Position numbers and translations under genes: made by a program. From positions 1,116,001-1,180,000 of the forward strand of contig NZ_CP016027.1 of the NCBI RefSeq assembly GCF_001663815.1: a stretch of DNA of 64,000 bases, given 5' to 3'. The notes beneath the pieces are model-generated. The model was not told the DNA's origin. It did not search any database and saw only the letters and a list, made by a program, of their open reading frames with translations. The stretch comes from Halothiobacillus diazotrophicus (GTDB taxonomy: Bacteria; Pseudomonadota; Gammaproteobacteria; Halothiobacillales; Halothiobacillaceae). Shown here piece after piece: positions 36,636 to 45,103 of this stretch; positions within the stretch are counted from its first letter, which is position 1; every line of letters starts with the position of its first letter.

Positions 36636-37928
36636 ATGAGTCGCCCTTTCACCGCCAGACGAACGAGTCCTTCTGACATGCTCAAAGAAATCCGCTTTGC
36701 CGGTGATTTGTTGATCGAAGCCAGTGCCATCACACCCGACTACAAGAACGAAGAAGTTCTCGGGCTATTCGCCCAGAAATCCAGCCTGCAAAATCTCCCG
36801 GTTATCCTGGATGACGGACGGCCCATGGGGCTGATCAACCGCAACCTCTTCCACAGCAACATGACCAAACCGTTCTACCCGGAGCTGTACAGTCAGAAAA
36901 GCTGCATCGCCTTCATGGATAAGAACCCGCTGGTCGTGGAGGCCGCCGTCAGCATCGAGCAGTTGACCGCCCTGGCCGTCGAGGCCGGCAACAAGGTCTT
37001 CACCGACGGATTCATCATCGTCGATCAGGGCAAATACCTCGGTATCGGGCAGGTGCTCGACCTCATGCAGGCGATGACGGCACTTCAGGCCAGACAGCAT
37101 CGTCAGCTACTGGAGAGCATCGAATACGCCAGCGTCATCCAGCAATCCCTGCTCAAACCGTCCCGACTCGCACTACAGAAACATCTTCCGGACGATCATT
37201 GGCTGATCTGGGAACCGCGCGATGTCGTGGGCGGCGACATGTTTCACTTCGTGCCGCTCGAGGACGGTTTTCTCGCGGTGCTGTTCGACTGCACGGGGCA
37301 TGGCGTTCCCGGCGCCTTCATGACCCTGATCGCCGAATCGGCCCTCGAACAGGCATTGATTTCCGAAGGCGCGCGCGACCCTGCCGCCCTGCTCGGCGCC
37401 ATCAATCGCCACATCAAGCGCGCCCTGAACCAGCACGGCGGAGACGCCAACGGCCAGGAAAACTCCGATGACGGCCTGGACGGCATCGTCGTCCGATTCG
37501 ACCAATCCAGCTGCTCGCTCACTTATGCGGGCGCGCACCAATCCCTGTTCGTCCTTCCCCGCCATGGCGATGCGCCCGTACGGATCCTTTCGGGCGATCG
37601 GCAAGGCGTCGGTTATGCCGGCACAGCCATGACGGCCGCCTGGAACAACCGGACCGAAATCATCGATGAACCCAGCCGCATTTTTCTCCTGAGCGACGGC
37701 GTCATCGACCAAGTGGGCGGCCCAAAGCGAATCGCATTCGGCAAACGTCGCCTGAACAACCTGCTGATGCAAACGCGCAATGAGCCCATGCCGGTTCAGC
37801 AGGCTGCGTTTCTCGCGCAATTTGCGGATTATCAAGGACAACAGATCCGTCGGGATGACGTGACCCTGGTAGCACTGAACATTACTCCTACAACCCACTC
37901 AACAGGGACCACCACCCATGACGAATGA
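36636..37928 (+). CDS. siaA: SiaA-type PP2C phosphatase with an N-terminal CBS pair
   Basis: About 430 residues. The N-terminal half is a CBS pair (VILDDGRPMGLINRNLF; FIIVDQGKYLGIGQVLDLMQ) and the C-terminal half a SpoIIE/PP2C phosphatase with the metal-binding motifs PRDVVGGDMFHF, FDCTGHGVPGAFMTL, LLSDGVIDQ and RRDDVTLVAL. In Pseudomonas, SiaA dephosphorylates SiaC but is a membrane HAMP protein; here the sensor is cytosolic, so an internal nucleotide is the likely signal. It overlaps siaB by 11 bases. ATG 36678 is an alternative start that still leaves the CBS pair whole. Confidence 0.87.
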   Translation: MSRPFTARRTSPSDMLKEIRFAGDLLIEASAITPDYKNEEVLGLFAQKSSLQNLPVILDDGRPMGLINRNLFHSNMTKPFYPELYSQKSCIAFMDKNPLVVEAAVSIEQLTALAVEAGNKVFTDGFIIVDQGKYLGIGQVLDLMQAMTALQARQHRQLLESIEYASVIQQSLLKPSRLALQKHLPDDHWLIWEPRDVVGGDMFHFVPLEDGFLAVLFDCTGHGVPGAFMTLIAESALEQALISEGARDPAALLGAINRHIKRALNQHGGDANGQENSDDGLDGIVVRFDQSSCSLTYAGAHQSLFVLPRHGDAPVRILSGDRQGVGYAGTAMTAAWNNRTEIIDEPSRIFLLSDGVIDQVGGPKRIAFGKRRLNNLLMQTRNEPMPVQQAAFLAQFADYQGQQIRRDDVTLVALNITPTTHSTGTTTHDE

Positions 37929-38478
37929 CATGTCGCTACAAGACATCAACCCCTGCTTCCCCGGACTGGACGAGCACCTGATCTTTTTCTACGCAGGCTA
38001 TTTTTCTCAGAACATCATCAACGCAATCGGTGATGCAGTTCGTTTGCGCATCGGTCAATCCGACGCCAGTGGCAGCGTTCGTCGCAAGATCTTCTCGACC
38101 TTCATCGAGATGGCTCAGAACATCGTCCATTACTCCAGCGACAGCCTGACCCCGCCCGAGCAGACCACGCTGGAAATGCGTGCCGGGTCGGTACTGGTCA
38201 CGCATGTCGACAACGCTTTTCTCATTCTGTGCGCCAATCCCGTCAGCCAGGAATTCGCGGAGCAGCTCACGCCACAACTGGAACCGCTGCGCGCCATGAC
38301 GAACGAGCAGATCAAGGACGCCTACCGCAAGGCCCTGCGCTCGGAAACCAACGAAAACAGCAAGGGGGCCGGACTCGGGCTCCTGACCATCGCCAAGGAC
38401 AGCAGCGCGCCCATCGAGTACGGATTCAATCCGATAGGCAACGGAATGCTGATGTTCACGCTGAAGGCGACAATCTGA
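37918..38478 (+). CDS. siaB: SiaB-family protein kinase
   Basis: A 186-residue protein with a GHKL/anti-sigma-type ATP-binding fold: an N-box-like EMAQNIVHYS near residues 64-73 and a glycine-rich NENSKGAGLGLLTIA near 147-161. In the Sia pathway SiaB phosphorylates SiaC and so opposes SiaA. The ATG at 37918 lies within the end of siaA, giving an 11-base overlap and tight coupling. The family assignment rests on sequence pattern together with its place between SiaA and SiaC. Confidence 0.87.
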   Translation: MTNDMSLQDINPCFPGLDEHLIFFYAGYFSQNIINAIGDAVRLRIGQSDASGSVRRKIFSTFIEMAQNIVHYSSDSLTPPEQTTLEMRAGSVLVTHVDNAFLILCANPVSQEFAEQLTPQLEPLRAMTNEQIKDAYRKALRSETNENSKGAGLGLLTIAKDSSAPIEYGFNPIGNGMLMFTLKATI

Positions 38479-38509
38479 AAAGACCAATTAAAATTAATAG
38501 GATATCATC

Positions 38510-38896
38510 ATGAACAAACTATATCTGGCGCCCACCAGCAACACACCCGAAGTCGATTTCGATTTTGCATCACGTCGACTGTCCCTCAAGGGGGAATCCT
38601 ACCCGGAGAGCGCGGCCGCCTTCTATGGTGACATCCTGAACCAGACTTCCGATTTTCTCGGCACGCTGAGTAATGAAGATGTCCATGTCGTCGTCCAGCT
38701 GAACTACTTCAACAGCTCCAGCACCAAGATGCTGTTCAGCTTCTTCGATCGCCTGAATCAGGCCGCCGAGGACGGCAATCAGATCACGCTGGACTGGCAT
38801 CACGATGTCGATGACGAGACCATTCTCGAATTCGGACTGGAAGTTGCCGAAGACTTCCCAGCCATCGAATTCAACGCCCACGCGCTCGAATCGTAA
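38510..38896 (+). CDS. siaC: SiaC-family regulatory phosphoprotein (DUF1987)
   Basis: A 128-residue STAS-like protein. It opens MNKLYLAPTSNTPEVDFDF, and the phosphorylation loop reads LNYFNSSSTKML (residues 64-75), then ends in the FGLEVAEDFPAIEFNAH segment typical of DUF1987. When dephosphorylated by SiaA, SiaC binds and activates the diguanylate cyclase SiaD; phosphorylation by SiaB blocks this. In the Pseudomonas protein the acceptor is a threonine in this loop; here the likely equivalent is S69 or a neighbour. It begins 31 bases after siaB and its stop overlaps the siaD start. Confidence 0.9.
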   Translation: MNKLYLAPTSNTPEVDFDFASRRLSLKGESYPESAAAFYGDILNQTSDFLGTLSNEDVHVVVQLNYFNSSSTKMLFSFFDRLNQAAEDGNQITLDWHHDVDDETILEFGLEVAEDFPAIEFNAHALES

Positions 38897-39678
38897 TGGA
38901 CCCGCACACCCTCGGCCATCCGGATCTTTTCGAGCGGGAAAAGGCCGTTCTCGACCGCGCTGTCGCTGCGCACAATCAAGGGCCTGACACCCCGCATCGC
39001 GAAGCATTGGGCGAATTGATCGGCGAATTCGAACGTGTGATTCGCGAAATGCGCCGCGTCATCGGCCACTCCGATCGTACGGAATTGGAACTCAATATCG
39101 CCAACGTGCGCCTGCGCGAACTGACCGAAGCGTTGACCTATCAGAACCGGCATGACGGGCTCACCCGTCTGCTGAATCGGAACACCCTGATTCACGAAGC
39201 CGAACGGCTCCTGATGCAAGGGCCAGTCGCGCTCATTCTTCTGGATATCGACCATTTCAAGCAGATCAACGACCGCTACGGCCATCCTGTCGGTGACAAG
39301 GTGCTCACCGGGCTGGCCACGGAAATCGCCAAACTCGTGACCTACCCGGGATTTGCCGGGCGACTGGGTGGCGAGGAATTCGCCATGGTGATCCCCACTG
39401 CAGACATTCGACAGGCCATCATCCTGGCCGAAGAGGCCAGTCACGGCATCCGCAACCTGCGGTCGAGCACGGAGGAAGGACTGCGGATCACGGCGTCGTT
39501 GAGCGTCACCATTGCGCCCAAGGGATTTCCTTTCGAAAAGCTCTATCTGTGCGGGGATGACGCCCTCTATCGAGCCAAGCACAACGGCCGGGATCGAATC
39601 GAAATCGTCTGGTCGCCACTGGCCCCGATGGACGCACCGAAAGCCAGTGACCCGGTAAGCGCGCCCCAGCCACAATAA
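38896..39678 (+). CDS. siaD: SiaD-type diguanylate cyclase
   Basis: A 260-residue soluble protein. Residues 1-90 are helical with a coiled coil (FERVIREMRRVIGHSDRTEL), the region by which SiaD is held by SiaC. The GGDEF domain has the active signature GRLGGEEFAMVIP and the metal-binding LILLDIDHFKQINDRYG. The RxxD inhibitory site is absent (the equivalent region reads YPGF), so it should not be shut off by its own product. TAATG overlap with siaC sets the start. It is the output of the operon and makes cyclic-di-GMP. Confidence 0.92.
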   Translation: MDPHTLGHPDLFEREKAVLDRAVAAHNQGPDTPHREALGELIGEFERVIREMRRVIGHSDRTELELNIANVRLRELTEALTYQNRHDGLTRLLNRNTLIHEAERLLMQGPVALILLDIDHFKQINDRYGHPVGDKVLTGLATEIAKLVTYPGFAGRLGGEEFAMVIPTADIRQAIILAEEASHGIRNLRSSTEEGLRITASLSVTIAPKGFPFEKLYLCGDDALYRAKHNGRDRIEIVWSPLAPMDAPKASDPVSAPQPQ

Positions 39679-39743
39679 AAGTTTTCACCGCCAGGCATTG
39701 CCGCTCATAATCCGGCTTACTCAAATTCCCCGGACACAGCCCG

Positions 39744-40829
39744 ATGAGCAAAACGTTCGACGTATCCGCCAGGACGTGTCTGGCAACCTGTCTCTTTCTC
39801 CCCATGGGCGCTCAAGGGGCTTCGCAGCCCGCATCGGGGGACCCACTAACCCGATGTAGCGTCATCACGAACGACCAGTCGCGACTTGCCTGTTATGACG
39901 CGTTGGCCAGGCGTTCGCTGCCCGCCTCGGAGACTGTCGTGCACGCCGCCCCCCTTCATCCGGAGCGCTTGTCCGAAGCGATGCCACCCGCATCGGCCGA
40001 ACCCATCGGGTCGCCATCATCGGTCGAATCCGAGGAGGATGCGCTTGGGAAGCGTCTCGCCGATGAAGAACAGAAGAACGACAACCCCTTCCTCATCCGC
40101 GCGTTCAAACCGAACTACATGCTGGTAGCAAGCTATACGCCAACCCGTCTGGATCGCCCGGTATATGATTTCTCGCCACAGCAGGTCGAAGCAAAGTTCC
40201 AGTTATCTTTCCAGTTCGACTGGTGGGATCAGCCATTCGGCAAGGACACCGCCTTCTACTTCGGTTACACGCAGTTGTCCTTCTGGCAGCTCTACAATAG
40301 TGAACTGCTCGGCTCCCATGCTTCCGCCCCCTTCCGTGAAACCAACTACGAGCCCGAGATCGGCCTCGACATGACCACGCACCATCGTCTCGGCGACATG
40401 GATTTTCGGAAACTGCGTTTCAGCTTCATCCATCAGTCCAACGGACAGGGCGGCGAACGTTCCCGCAGCTGGAACCGGCTGGCGGTACAAAGCGTGTTCG
40501 GTGCCGGCAATCTGGCGGGTGCCATTCGTGCCTGGTACCGGCTCCCCGAGTCCCGCGCCACCGACGACAATCCGGACATTACCGACTATCTGGGCTACGG
40601 GGATCTGACGTTGGCCTACAAGATCAAGGACGCCACGCTTTCGGCGACGCTACGGAACAACCTCAGAAGAAACAATCGCGGATCGATCGAAATCAACTAC
40701 AGCCAGCCACTGAACAAGCACATCCGAGGCTATGTCCAGTATTTCAACGGGTACGGCGAAAGTTTGATCGACTACAATCGTTCCATCAGCCGCTTCGGTA
40801 TAGGCGTGGCGCTCACCGACTGGCTGTAA
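39744..40829 (+). CDS. pldA: Outer membrane phospholipase A
   Basis: A 361-residue beta-barrel enzyme that hydrolyses phospholipids in the outer leaflet. A signal peptide (about residues 1-25, cleaved near MGAQGA) leads into a polar N-terminal extension of about 85 residues, then the barrel. The catalytic motif is FIHQSNGQGG, with H230 and S232 as catalytic pair, and the RSWNR asparagine completes the triad. The GYGESLIDYNRSISRFGIG C-terminal strands are typical. Calcium-dependent dimerisation is known for the family. The extension (with a CYDALARR repeat-like start) is longer than in E. coli PldA. Confidence 0.92.
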   Translation: MSKTFDVSARTCLATCLFLPMGAQGASQPASGDPLTRCSVITNDQSRLACYDALARRSLPASETVVHAAPLHPERLSEAMPPASAEPIGSPSSVESEEDALGKRLADEEQKNDNPFLIRAFKPNYMLVASYTPTRLDRPVYDFSPQQVEAKFQLSFQFDWWDQPFGKDTAFYFGYTQLSFWQLYNSELLGSHASAPFRETNYEPEIGLDMTTHHRLGDMDFRKLRFSFIHQSNGQGGERSRSWNRLAVQSVFGAGNLAGAIRAWYRLPESRATDDNPDITDYLGYGDLTLAYKIKDATLSATLRNNLRRNNRGSIEINYSQPLNKHIRGYVQYFNGYGESLIDYNRSISRFGIGVALTDWL

Positions 40830-40874
40830 TCGACCCTCTAGGCGGGTTGGTCGAGCAGTGCACCCCAGGCGCCA

Positions 40875-41912
40875 TCACGCACCGATCATTTGTGCCCGAT
40901 CCATCGCCTTGGCCTCGAGAGCCTGTGCTACGGTTTCCGAAATCTCGTCGATCGGATCGAAAGCAGCCCCACCTACCGCAGCGGGAATGCCTTCCGCTTC
41001 CAGCGCCGCCTTCAGCTTGTCGCCCAGCCGCTCGGAACCCATGGCCCCGCATTCCAGCGCCAGGACAGCGAACTCGCTCCCATCGATGCGCGCCAGCAGA
41101 TCGCTTTCCCGCACGCAGATCCGCATGCACGATGCGGCACGACTGACCAGCGCGTCGTCCACCTCGGCACCCGGCGCGATTTCGACCACGAGGACACAGA
41201 CAGCCACGCCATATCGCCGTACGCGTGCTGCCTCCAGAGCAATCCCCGCCTCCCAACCCCGACGGTTGAGCAGCCCCGTCAGATCGTCGGTCTGTGCCGC
41301 CTCAAGCGTGCGCTCGAGCAATCGCTGCTGCGCCACCGCCTTCAACTCGTTATCCAGCACAATGCCCAGCAGACGTGCCAGCAATTCCATGAGCGGGACC
41401 AGACGGGCCACATCCACGTCCTGCGGATCGGGGTCCATCGCGCACAGCGTCCCCAGAAAAGAACCATCACCCCGCATCATCGGCACACCGACATACGCGC
41501 CAATCGGCAGGGACTGGCAGAGCGGCGCCTCTGCATAAACGGCGACATCTTTCACGGAAGGTGCCGCGCGAGGTCCCTCGTCGTACAGCATGCGGGCGCA
41601 GAGGGTTTCACTCCAGGGATAGACGCGTCCCTCGTGAAGGTCGTACCCGTGGTTTTCCGCCTGGAGCACGATCCAGTCGTCCCCTTCGGTCCGGGTCGTC
41701 ATCCAGAGCTTGAAGCCGAACTCCTGATGCAGATAATTCAGAATGGCCCGACTGGCTGACTCGAACCCTTCAGCGACAATCAGAGCCGACAGATCGGGGA
41801 TAATCTTGGTATCGACCGCCGATGACAACGATGGTGCGTTTTGATCCTGTGACAAGTGACGACTCCCTATGACTGGCGCCCATGCGGCCCCGCAATCCCA
41901 GCCAAACGACAT
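40875..41912 (-). CDS. GAF-domain protein with a degenerate GGDEF domain
   Basis: A 345-residue soluble protein. Residues about 40-190 form a GAF domain (GAYVGVPMMRGDGSFLGTLC). The C-terminal GGDEF-type domain keeps the fold (DDLTGLLNRRGW) but the active site reads ARIDGSEFAVLA instead of GGDEF, and the metal-binding DxDxFK is replaced by VVEIAPGAEV. The inhibitory RESD motif is intact. It therefore probably binds cyclic-di-GMP without making it. It converges with pldA. The ATG at 41912 is followed by a weakly conserved 30 residues, so the true start may be further in. Confidence 0.85.
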   Translation of the reverse strand: MSFGWDCGAAWAPVIGSRHLSQDQNAPSLSSAVDTKIIPDLSALIVAEGFESASRAILNYLHQEFGFKLWMTTRTEGDDWIVLQAENHGYDLHEGRVYPWSETLCARMLYDEGPRAAPSVKDVAVYAEAPLCQSLPIGAYVGVPMMRGDGSFLGTLCAMDPDPQDVDVARLVPLMELLARLLGIVLDNELKAVAQQRLLERTLEAAQTDDLTGLLNRRGWEAGIALEAARVRRYGVAVCVLVVEIAPGAEVDDALVSRAASCMRICVRESDLLARIDGSEFAVLALECGAMGSERLGDKLKAALEAEGIPAAVGGAAFDPIDEISETVAQALEAKAMDRAQMIGA

Positions 41913-42406
41913 GGCCGGGCACGCGAAGCAGACGGCACTGGGGCGCTTTTCGGTTGCAGAACCTAAAATAATTCCGGGCCTTACCCCCGCTTCCTACTCC
42001 CGGTAATATACCGAAAAAGCGCGAATACGCTACCTGGTAATAATCTCCCAGGTGCACGCGGTGACGCGAAAGGCTCATTCCGCAACCTGAGTCAGGACAA
42101 CCTCATGCCATTGACTGAATATTGGACCTGGGACATATCCATGACCCCATAAGTAAACAACGAAACGGAACAACCGTCTCAAAAACGGGATGCCAATCGC
42201 CAAGAGCCCGCCACCATGCGTTGATCGGGTGATATCGGCGGCGGTAGCAGACAGAGCCCCATTCCGTGACGAAATGCAATAATTAGTATGCTATCTTTAG
42301 TCGTCCATACCGTTGCGTAAACCGACTTCAGGACACGACCCTTTCGCCATCGGGCAACAGAGGCGCTTTGCCGAACGACTTCCATGATCGAGGAGTGGCT
42401 TTGAAC
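41913..42406. other. Intergenic region between the GAF-GGDEF gene and the efflux operon
   Basis: About 490 bases with no convincing gene. Two inverted repeats stand out on the side of the minus-strand gene: CGGTAATATACCG at 42001-42013, and ACCTGG with CCAGGT at 42032-42053. They could be operators for either flanking unit. The efflux genes are preceded by an AT-rich stretch around 42275-42300 but no promoter can be called with certainty. Confidence 0.45.
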
Positions 42407-43945
42407 ATGCATGACTGCCCTGCCCCAGCCCACTCTGCGTGGCGGCCGCTCCGCGCGAGCCTCCCCGTGGGGTTCGTGCTGATTGCCCTGACCGGCTGCA
42501 CGGCAGTCGGCCCGGATTTTCACAGCCCGGCCGCGCCTGATGTCGCGCAGTACACTCAAACGACGTTACCGAAGCAGAATCAGGCAACGAACAGCACCGC
42601 GCAGGGCACTGCGCAAAGTTACACCCCTGCGCAAACAGTCCCCCGCGACTGGTGGAAGCAGTTCCACAATCCGGCGCTGAACGCACTCATTGCAAGAGGA
42701 TTGACGACCAGCCCTACACTCACGGCCGCCGAAGCCAAGTTCCGGCAGGCCCAACAGACATTCGCGGCACAGGCGGGCTCTACCCAATTGCCTCAGGTGA
42801 ACGGCAAACTCGCGGCACAGAGTCAGGGCATCAACAACTCGGCCTTCGGCCAGAACGGCGGGAAACGCTCCTTCGAACTGTACAACGCCGGGCTTTCCGT
42901 CACCTACAACCTTGACCTCTTCGGCGCCAACCGACGCGCGCTCGAGGCACTTGCCGCACAGGCCGACTATCAGCAGTACGAATTGGAAGCGGCTCGACTC
43001 TCACTGGCCGGAAACATCGCGATCCAGGCCATCGCCCAGGCCATGCTGAACGAGCAGATCGCCACGACAGAGGCCATCATTCGGTCCCAACAAGATCAAC
43101 TCGATCTCGTTGAAAAACGGATCAAACTCGGGGCAGCCACCCGCAGCGACGCGCTCAGCCTACAGACTCAGATCCAGCAGACGCGGGCGACACTGCCCCC
43201 CTTGCGGACCAAGCGAGCGCAGGCCAACCACCTGCTCGCCACCCTGACGGGCCAGTTGCCCGGTGCGGCCTCGATTCCCCAATTCACCCTGGCGGACTTC
43301 GTTCTGCCCGATACCCTGCCAGTCATCGTACCGTCCGAATGGGTCCGTGCCCGTCCCGACATTCAGGCATCCGAAGCGCTTCTGCATGCCGCCAGTGCCC
43401 AATACGGGGTGGCCGTGTCAAATCTCTACCCGCAAATCAACCTGACGGGAACCCTCGGCAGCCAAAGCATTGCCCCCGAGAAACTCTTCCGGCCGGACTC
43501 GCTGATCTGGAGCCTGATTGCGGGCCTCACGCAACCCATCTTCAACGGTGGTCTCAAGGCGGGTGCCGATGCAGCACACGAGGCCTTGTCTGCTGCAGCG
43601 GCGAACTACCAGCAAACCGTCCTCGATGGATTACGCAACGTCGCCGATGTCCTGCGCGCCAGCACCAACGATGCAGACACGCTGGCGGCACAGACGGCGG
43701 CGGAACAGTCCGCACAGGCATCCCTGACCCTGATCGAACAGCAGTTGAAACTGGGCAGTGCCAATTATCTGCAACTATTGATCGCGCAACAGCAGGTCGC
43801 GCAAACCCGATTGCTGACCCTGACCGCACGCGCCCAGCGCCTGAACGACACCGTCGCCCTGTATCAGGCCATGGGCGGCGGCATGACGAGCCCGGCGCCC
43901 CCCATGGCCAAGAACACGACAACACACGATACCCCCACCCCCTGA
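42407..43945 (+). CDS. RND efflux outer membrane lipoprotein (NodT/OprM family)
   Basis: A 512-residue outer membrane channel for tripartite efflux. The N-terminus is a lipoprotein signal ending LIALTGC, with lipidation at C31, followed by TAVGPDFHSP as in OprM relatives. Two OEP repeats form the barrel and periplasmic coiled coils (for example LDLVEKRIKLGAATRSDALS and LTLIEQQLKLGSANYLQLLI). ATG 42407 is chosen; GAGGAG at 42390-42395 could instead serve a TTG at 42401. It begins an operon with the adaptor and pump genes 18 bases and 0 bases downstream. Confidence 0.93.
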   Translation: MHDCPAPAHSAWRPLRASLPVGFVLIALTGCTAVGPDFHSPAAPDVAQYTQTTLPKQNQATNSTAQGTAQSYTPAQTVPRDWWKQFHNPALNALIARGLTTSPTLTAAEAKFRQAQQTFAAQAGSTQLPQVNGKLAAQSQGINNSAFGQNGGKRSFELYNAGLSVTYNLDLFGANRRALEALAAQADYQQYELEAARLSLAGNIAIQAIAQAMLNEQIATTEAIIRSQQDQLDLVEKRIKLGAATRSDALSLQTQIQQTRATLPPLRTKRAQANHLLATLTGQLPGAASIPQFTLADFVLPDTLPVIVPSEWVRARPDIQASEALLHAASAQYGVAVSNLYPQINLTGTLGSQSIAPEKLFRPDSLIWSLIAGLTQPIFNGGLKAGADAAHEALSAAAANYQQTVLDGLRNVADVLRASTNDADTLAAQTAAEQSAQASLTLIEQQLKLGSANYLQLLIAQQQVAQTRLLTLTARAQRLNDTVALYQAMGGGMTSPAPPMAKNTTTHDTPTP

Positions 43946-43963
43946 GCACCGGAGAGAGAGAAA

Positions 43964-45103
43964 ATGTCGAAAGGAACCCCTCTGCGCATGTTTGTCATGC
44001 TGTTGCTGGTCGCTCTGGTGTTTGGCGGGATCTACGGTTTTCAGCAGTTCCGAAACACGATGATCGCCAAGGCCATCCGCGGTCATGGCATCCCGCCGCA
44101 AACCGTATCGACGACCATTGCCGAAAAATCCCGCTGGCAACCCACCATCCAGGCCGTGGGCACGCTGCGCGCTTCCCAGTCCACGCAGCTGTCGGCCGAA
44201 GTCGGCGGTCTGATCACCGCCATTCATTTCGAATCCGGCAAGCAGGTCAAGGCGGGCCAGACACTGCTTGAACTCAATGCCGACCCGCTCAAGGCGCAAT
44301 TGGCCCAATTCAAGGCCAATGCCGAGCTTGCGCGCCAGAATCTGACGCGGGATCGCGCCCAACTGAAGATCCAGGCGGTCAGCCAGGCCGTGGTGGATAG
44401 CGACGCCGCGACCCTGAAGAGTGCCCAAGCGCAAATCGCCGCCCAACAGGCGCTGATCGATCAGAAGATCATCCGTGCGCCCTTCTCCGGCGTCTTGGGC
44501 ATCCGTCAGGTCGATCTGGGCCAATATCTGGCACCCGGCACGGACATCGTGAGTCTGCAGAAGCTTGACCCGATGTACATCGATTTCACCGTGCCACAAA
44601 CGCAGGTCGACCTGATTCATCTGGGTGAACCTGTGGCGGTTTCGACCGACGCGCGCCCCGACCAGTCCTACGAAGGCAAGATCACGGCCATCGAACCGCA
44701 GATCAATACGGCCACGCGCAATCTCACCGTGCGCGCCGCGATCGACAACCCCAAGGGCGAACTGCTGCCCGGCATGTTCGCCACGCTGACAATCAACCAG
44801 GGGCCGCCGCAGGACTATCTGACCCTGCCCAGCACGGCAATCGCGTTCAACCCCTACGGCAGCACCGTCTTCGTCGTAAATCACGGTAAGTCCAAGGACG
44901 GCAAGGAATCCCTGACCGTTTCCCAGCACTTCGTGACGACCGGTGCCACCCGGGGCGATCAGATCGCCGTACTGAGCGGCATCAAACCGGGCGACACGGT
45001 CGTGACGGCTGGCCAGATCAAACTGCGCAACGGTGCGCCCGTCCTGATCAACAATAGCGTGAAGCCGACCGACAATCCGCACCCCGAGGTGAAAGACGAA
45101 TGA
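43964..45103 (+). CDS. RND efflux periplasmic adaptor (membrane fusion protein)
   Basis: A 379-residue adaptor with a single N-terminal membrane anchor (RMFVMLLLVALVFGGIYGFQ), a lipoyl/barrel-sandwich hybrid domain (SAEVGGLITAIHFESGKQVK), a helical hairpin and a beta-barrel with LGIRQVDLGQYLAPG. It connects the pump to the outer membrane channel. It has a strong GGAGAGAGAG upstream of the ATG, and its TGA overlaps the pump's ATG. Its sequence resembles adaptors that partner HAE1 pumps. Confidence 0.94.
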   Translation: MSKGTPLRMFVMLLLVALVFGGIYGFQQFRNTMIAKAIRGHGIPPQTVSTTIAEKSRWQPTIQAVGTLRASQSTQLSAEVGGLITAIHFESGKQVKAGQTLLELNADPLKAQLAQFKANAELARQNLTRDRAQLKIQAVSQAVVDSDAATLKSAQAQIAAQQALIDQKIIRAPFSGVLGIRQVDLGQYLAPGTDIVSLQKLDPMYIDFTVPQTQVDLIHLGEPVAVSTDARPDQSYEGKITAIEPQINTATRNLTVRAAIDNPKGELLPGMFATLTINQGPPQDYLTLPSTAIAFNPYGSTVFVVNHGKSKDGKESLTVSQHFVTTGATRGDQIAVLSGIKPGDTVVTAGQIKLRNGAPVLINNSVKPTDNPHPEVKDE

